The position numbers and the translations under genes are program-made. The notes beneath the pieces are model-generated. The model searched no databases. It had not been told where the DNA came from and worked only from the letters and a program-made list of their open reading frames with translations. Shown piece by piece: positions 63,700-64,000 of a stretch of DNA of 64,000 nucleotides; the first letter of the stretch is position 1; each line of letters starts with the position of its first letter. The stretch is from Acanthosepion esculentum (taxonomy: Eukaryota > Mollusca > Cephalopoda > Sepiida > Sepiidae), in the NCBI GenBank assembly GCA_964036315.1, contig OZ038480.1:12749805-12813804 (forward strand), read 5' to 3'.

Positions 63700-63985
63700 T
63701 ATATATGGGCATTTCATTGAATACGACAGACAAGGTGCTTTCATTTAGCTTTTTATACAATTTCTCATGCTGGCTACTATTTTTTTTCTTTCAGATGATA
63801 AATTATGTAAAAACTGTCCGAATGTTCTTTTTTTCCAAACGCTTTCGGCTATATATTTAGTCATTTTCAAAGATTAAATATTTAACTGTTAAATAAGAAA
63901 TAGTTTGTTGCATGTCGGTATTTGTATAGTGTTTTCCTTTTTCAAAACACGGTCAAGATATTGTGTCCATGTTCATGTGTGTGTG
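63700..63985 (-). pseudogene. Penelope-like 5' segment, minus strand
   Basis: Complement of the segment at 35800-35985 and 45000-45160: 'ACGACAGACAAGGTGCTTTC', 'AACTGTCCGAATGTTCTTTT', 'CGCTTTCGGCTATATATTTA', 'AACACGGTCAAGATATTGTG'. The frame is broken by stops. It runs to the end near (TG)n, so the element may continue outside. Confidence 0.68.
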
Positions 63986-64000
63986 TATGTGTGTGTGTAT

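Overview
This is a 64 kb stretch of non-coding animal nuclear DNA. I find no intact host gene, no rRNA and no functional tRNA. Every substantial open frame I could assign is a broken transposon or retrotransposon gene; most others are read-through of (TA)n, (TG)n or (GA)n microsatellites. The AT-rich composition, the very dense long (TA)n tracts, the many tRNA-derived SINE-like copies, the abundant non-LTR and Penelope-like fragments and the mariner, pogo, piggyBac, hAT and Mutator relics fit a large repeat-rich lophotrochozoan genome. An octopus-like cephalopod is my best guess. That is inference, since no host coding sequence is available to test it.

Layout. 0-5 kb: a GC-richer promoter-like patch, a 367-bp mariner deletion derivative, a 904-bp mariner with a broken transposase, a copy of a dispersed repeat I call Rep-A, a non-LTR tail palindrome and the first copy of SINE-A. 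6-8 kb: SINE-B as an inverted pair, a 62-bp-arm hairpin, a Penelope-like fragment and a SINE. 7.9-12 kb: a 111-bp satellite array split by a deleted Gypsy-class LTR element (8032-11055). 12-17 kb: an inverted pair of Rep-A around a short exon-like frame, Helitron helicase relics, a rearranged Copia-like LTR/gag piece and a 107-bp tandem array made of the SINE-A tail. 17-21 kb: fragments of two non-LTR families (LINE-A, LINE-B). 22-25 kb: a Penelope-like reverse transcriptase relic, palindromes around (TA)n and a mariner MITE. 26-32 kb: more SINE-A, nested LINE-A with a solo LTR, a promoter- or LTR-like patch and another mariner transposase relic. 32-41 kb: the densest microsatellite and hairpin zone. 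41-50 kb: three satellite-like regions, an 86-bp tandem, a pogo/Tigger-like element whose inside is built of its own terminal motif, and a 3.5-kb Mutator-like structure dominated by a 29-bp satellite. 50-64 kb: hAT, Penelope, piggyBac, Mutator and pogo relics, LTR remnants, tetranucleotide arrays, and a promoter/first-exon-like patch near the right end.

The parts do not form a pathway; they record repeated insertion and local amplification. The most interesting recurring theme is that transposon ends have turned into tandem repeats: a Mutator-like end into a 29-bp satellite, pogo-like ends into arrays of about 15 bp, and a SINE tail into a 107-bp array. Long (TA)n tracts also begin at one fixed position in several Penelope-like copies. 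The only hints of host gene regulation are at 150-520 and 63170-63330. Names such as SINE-A, LINE-A and Rep-A are mine, for cross-reference only.
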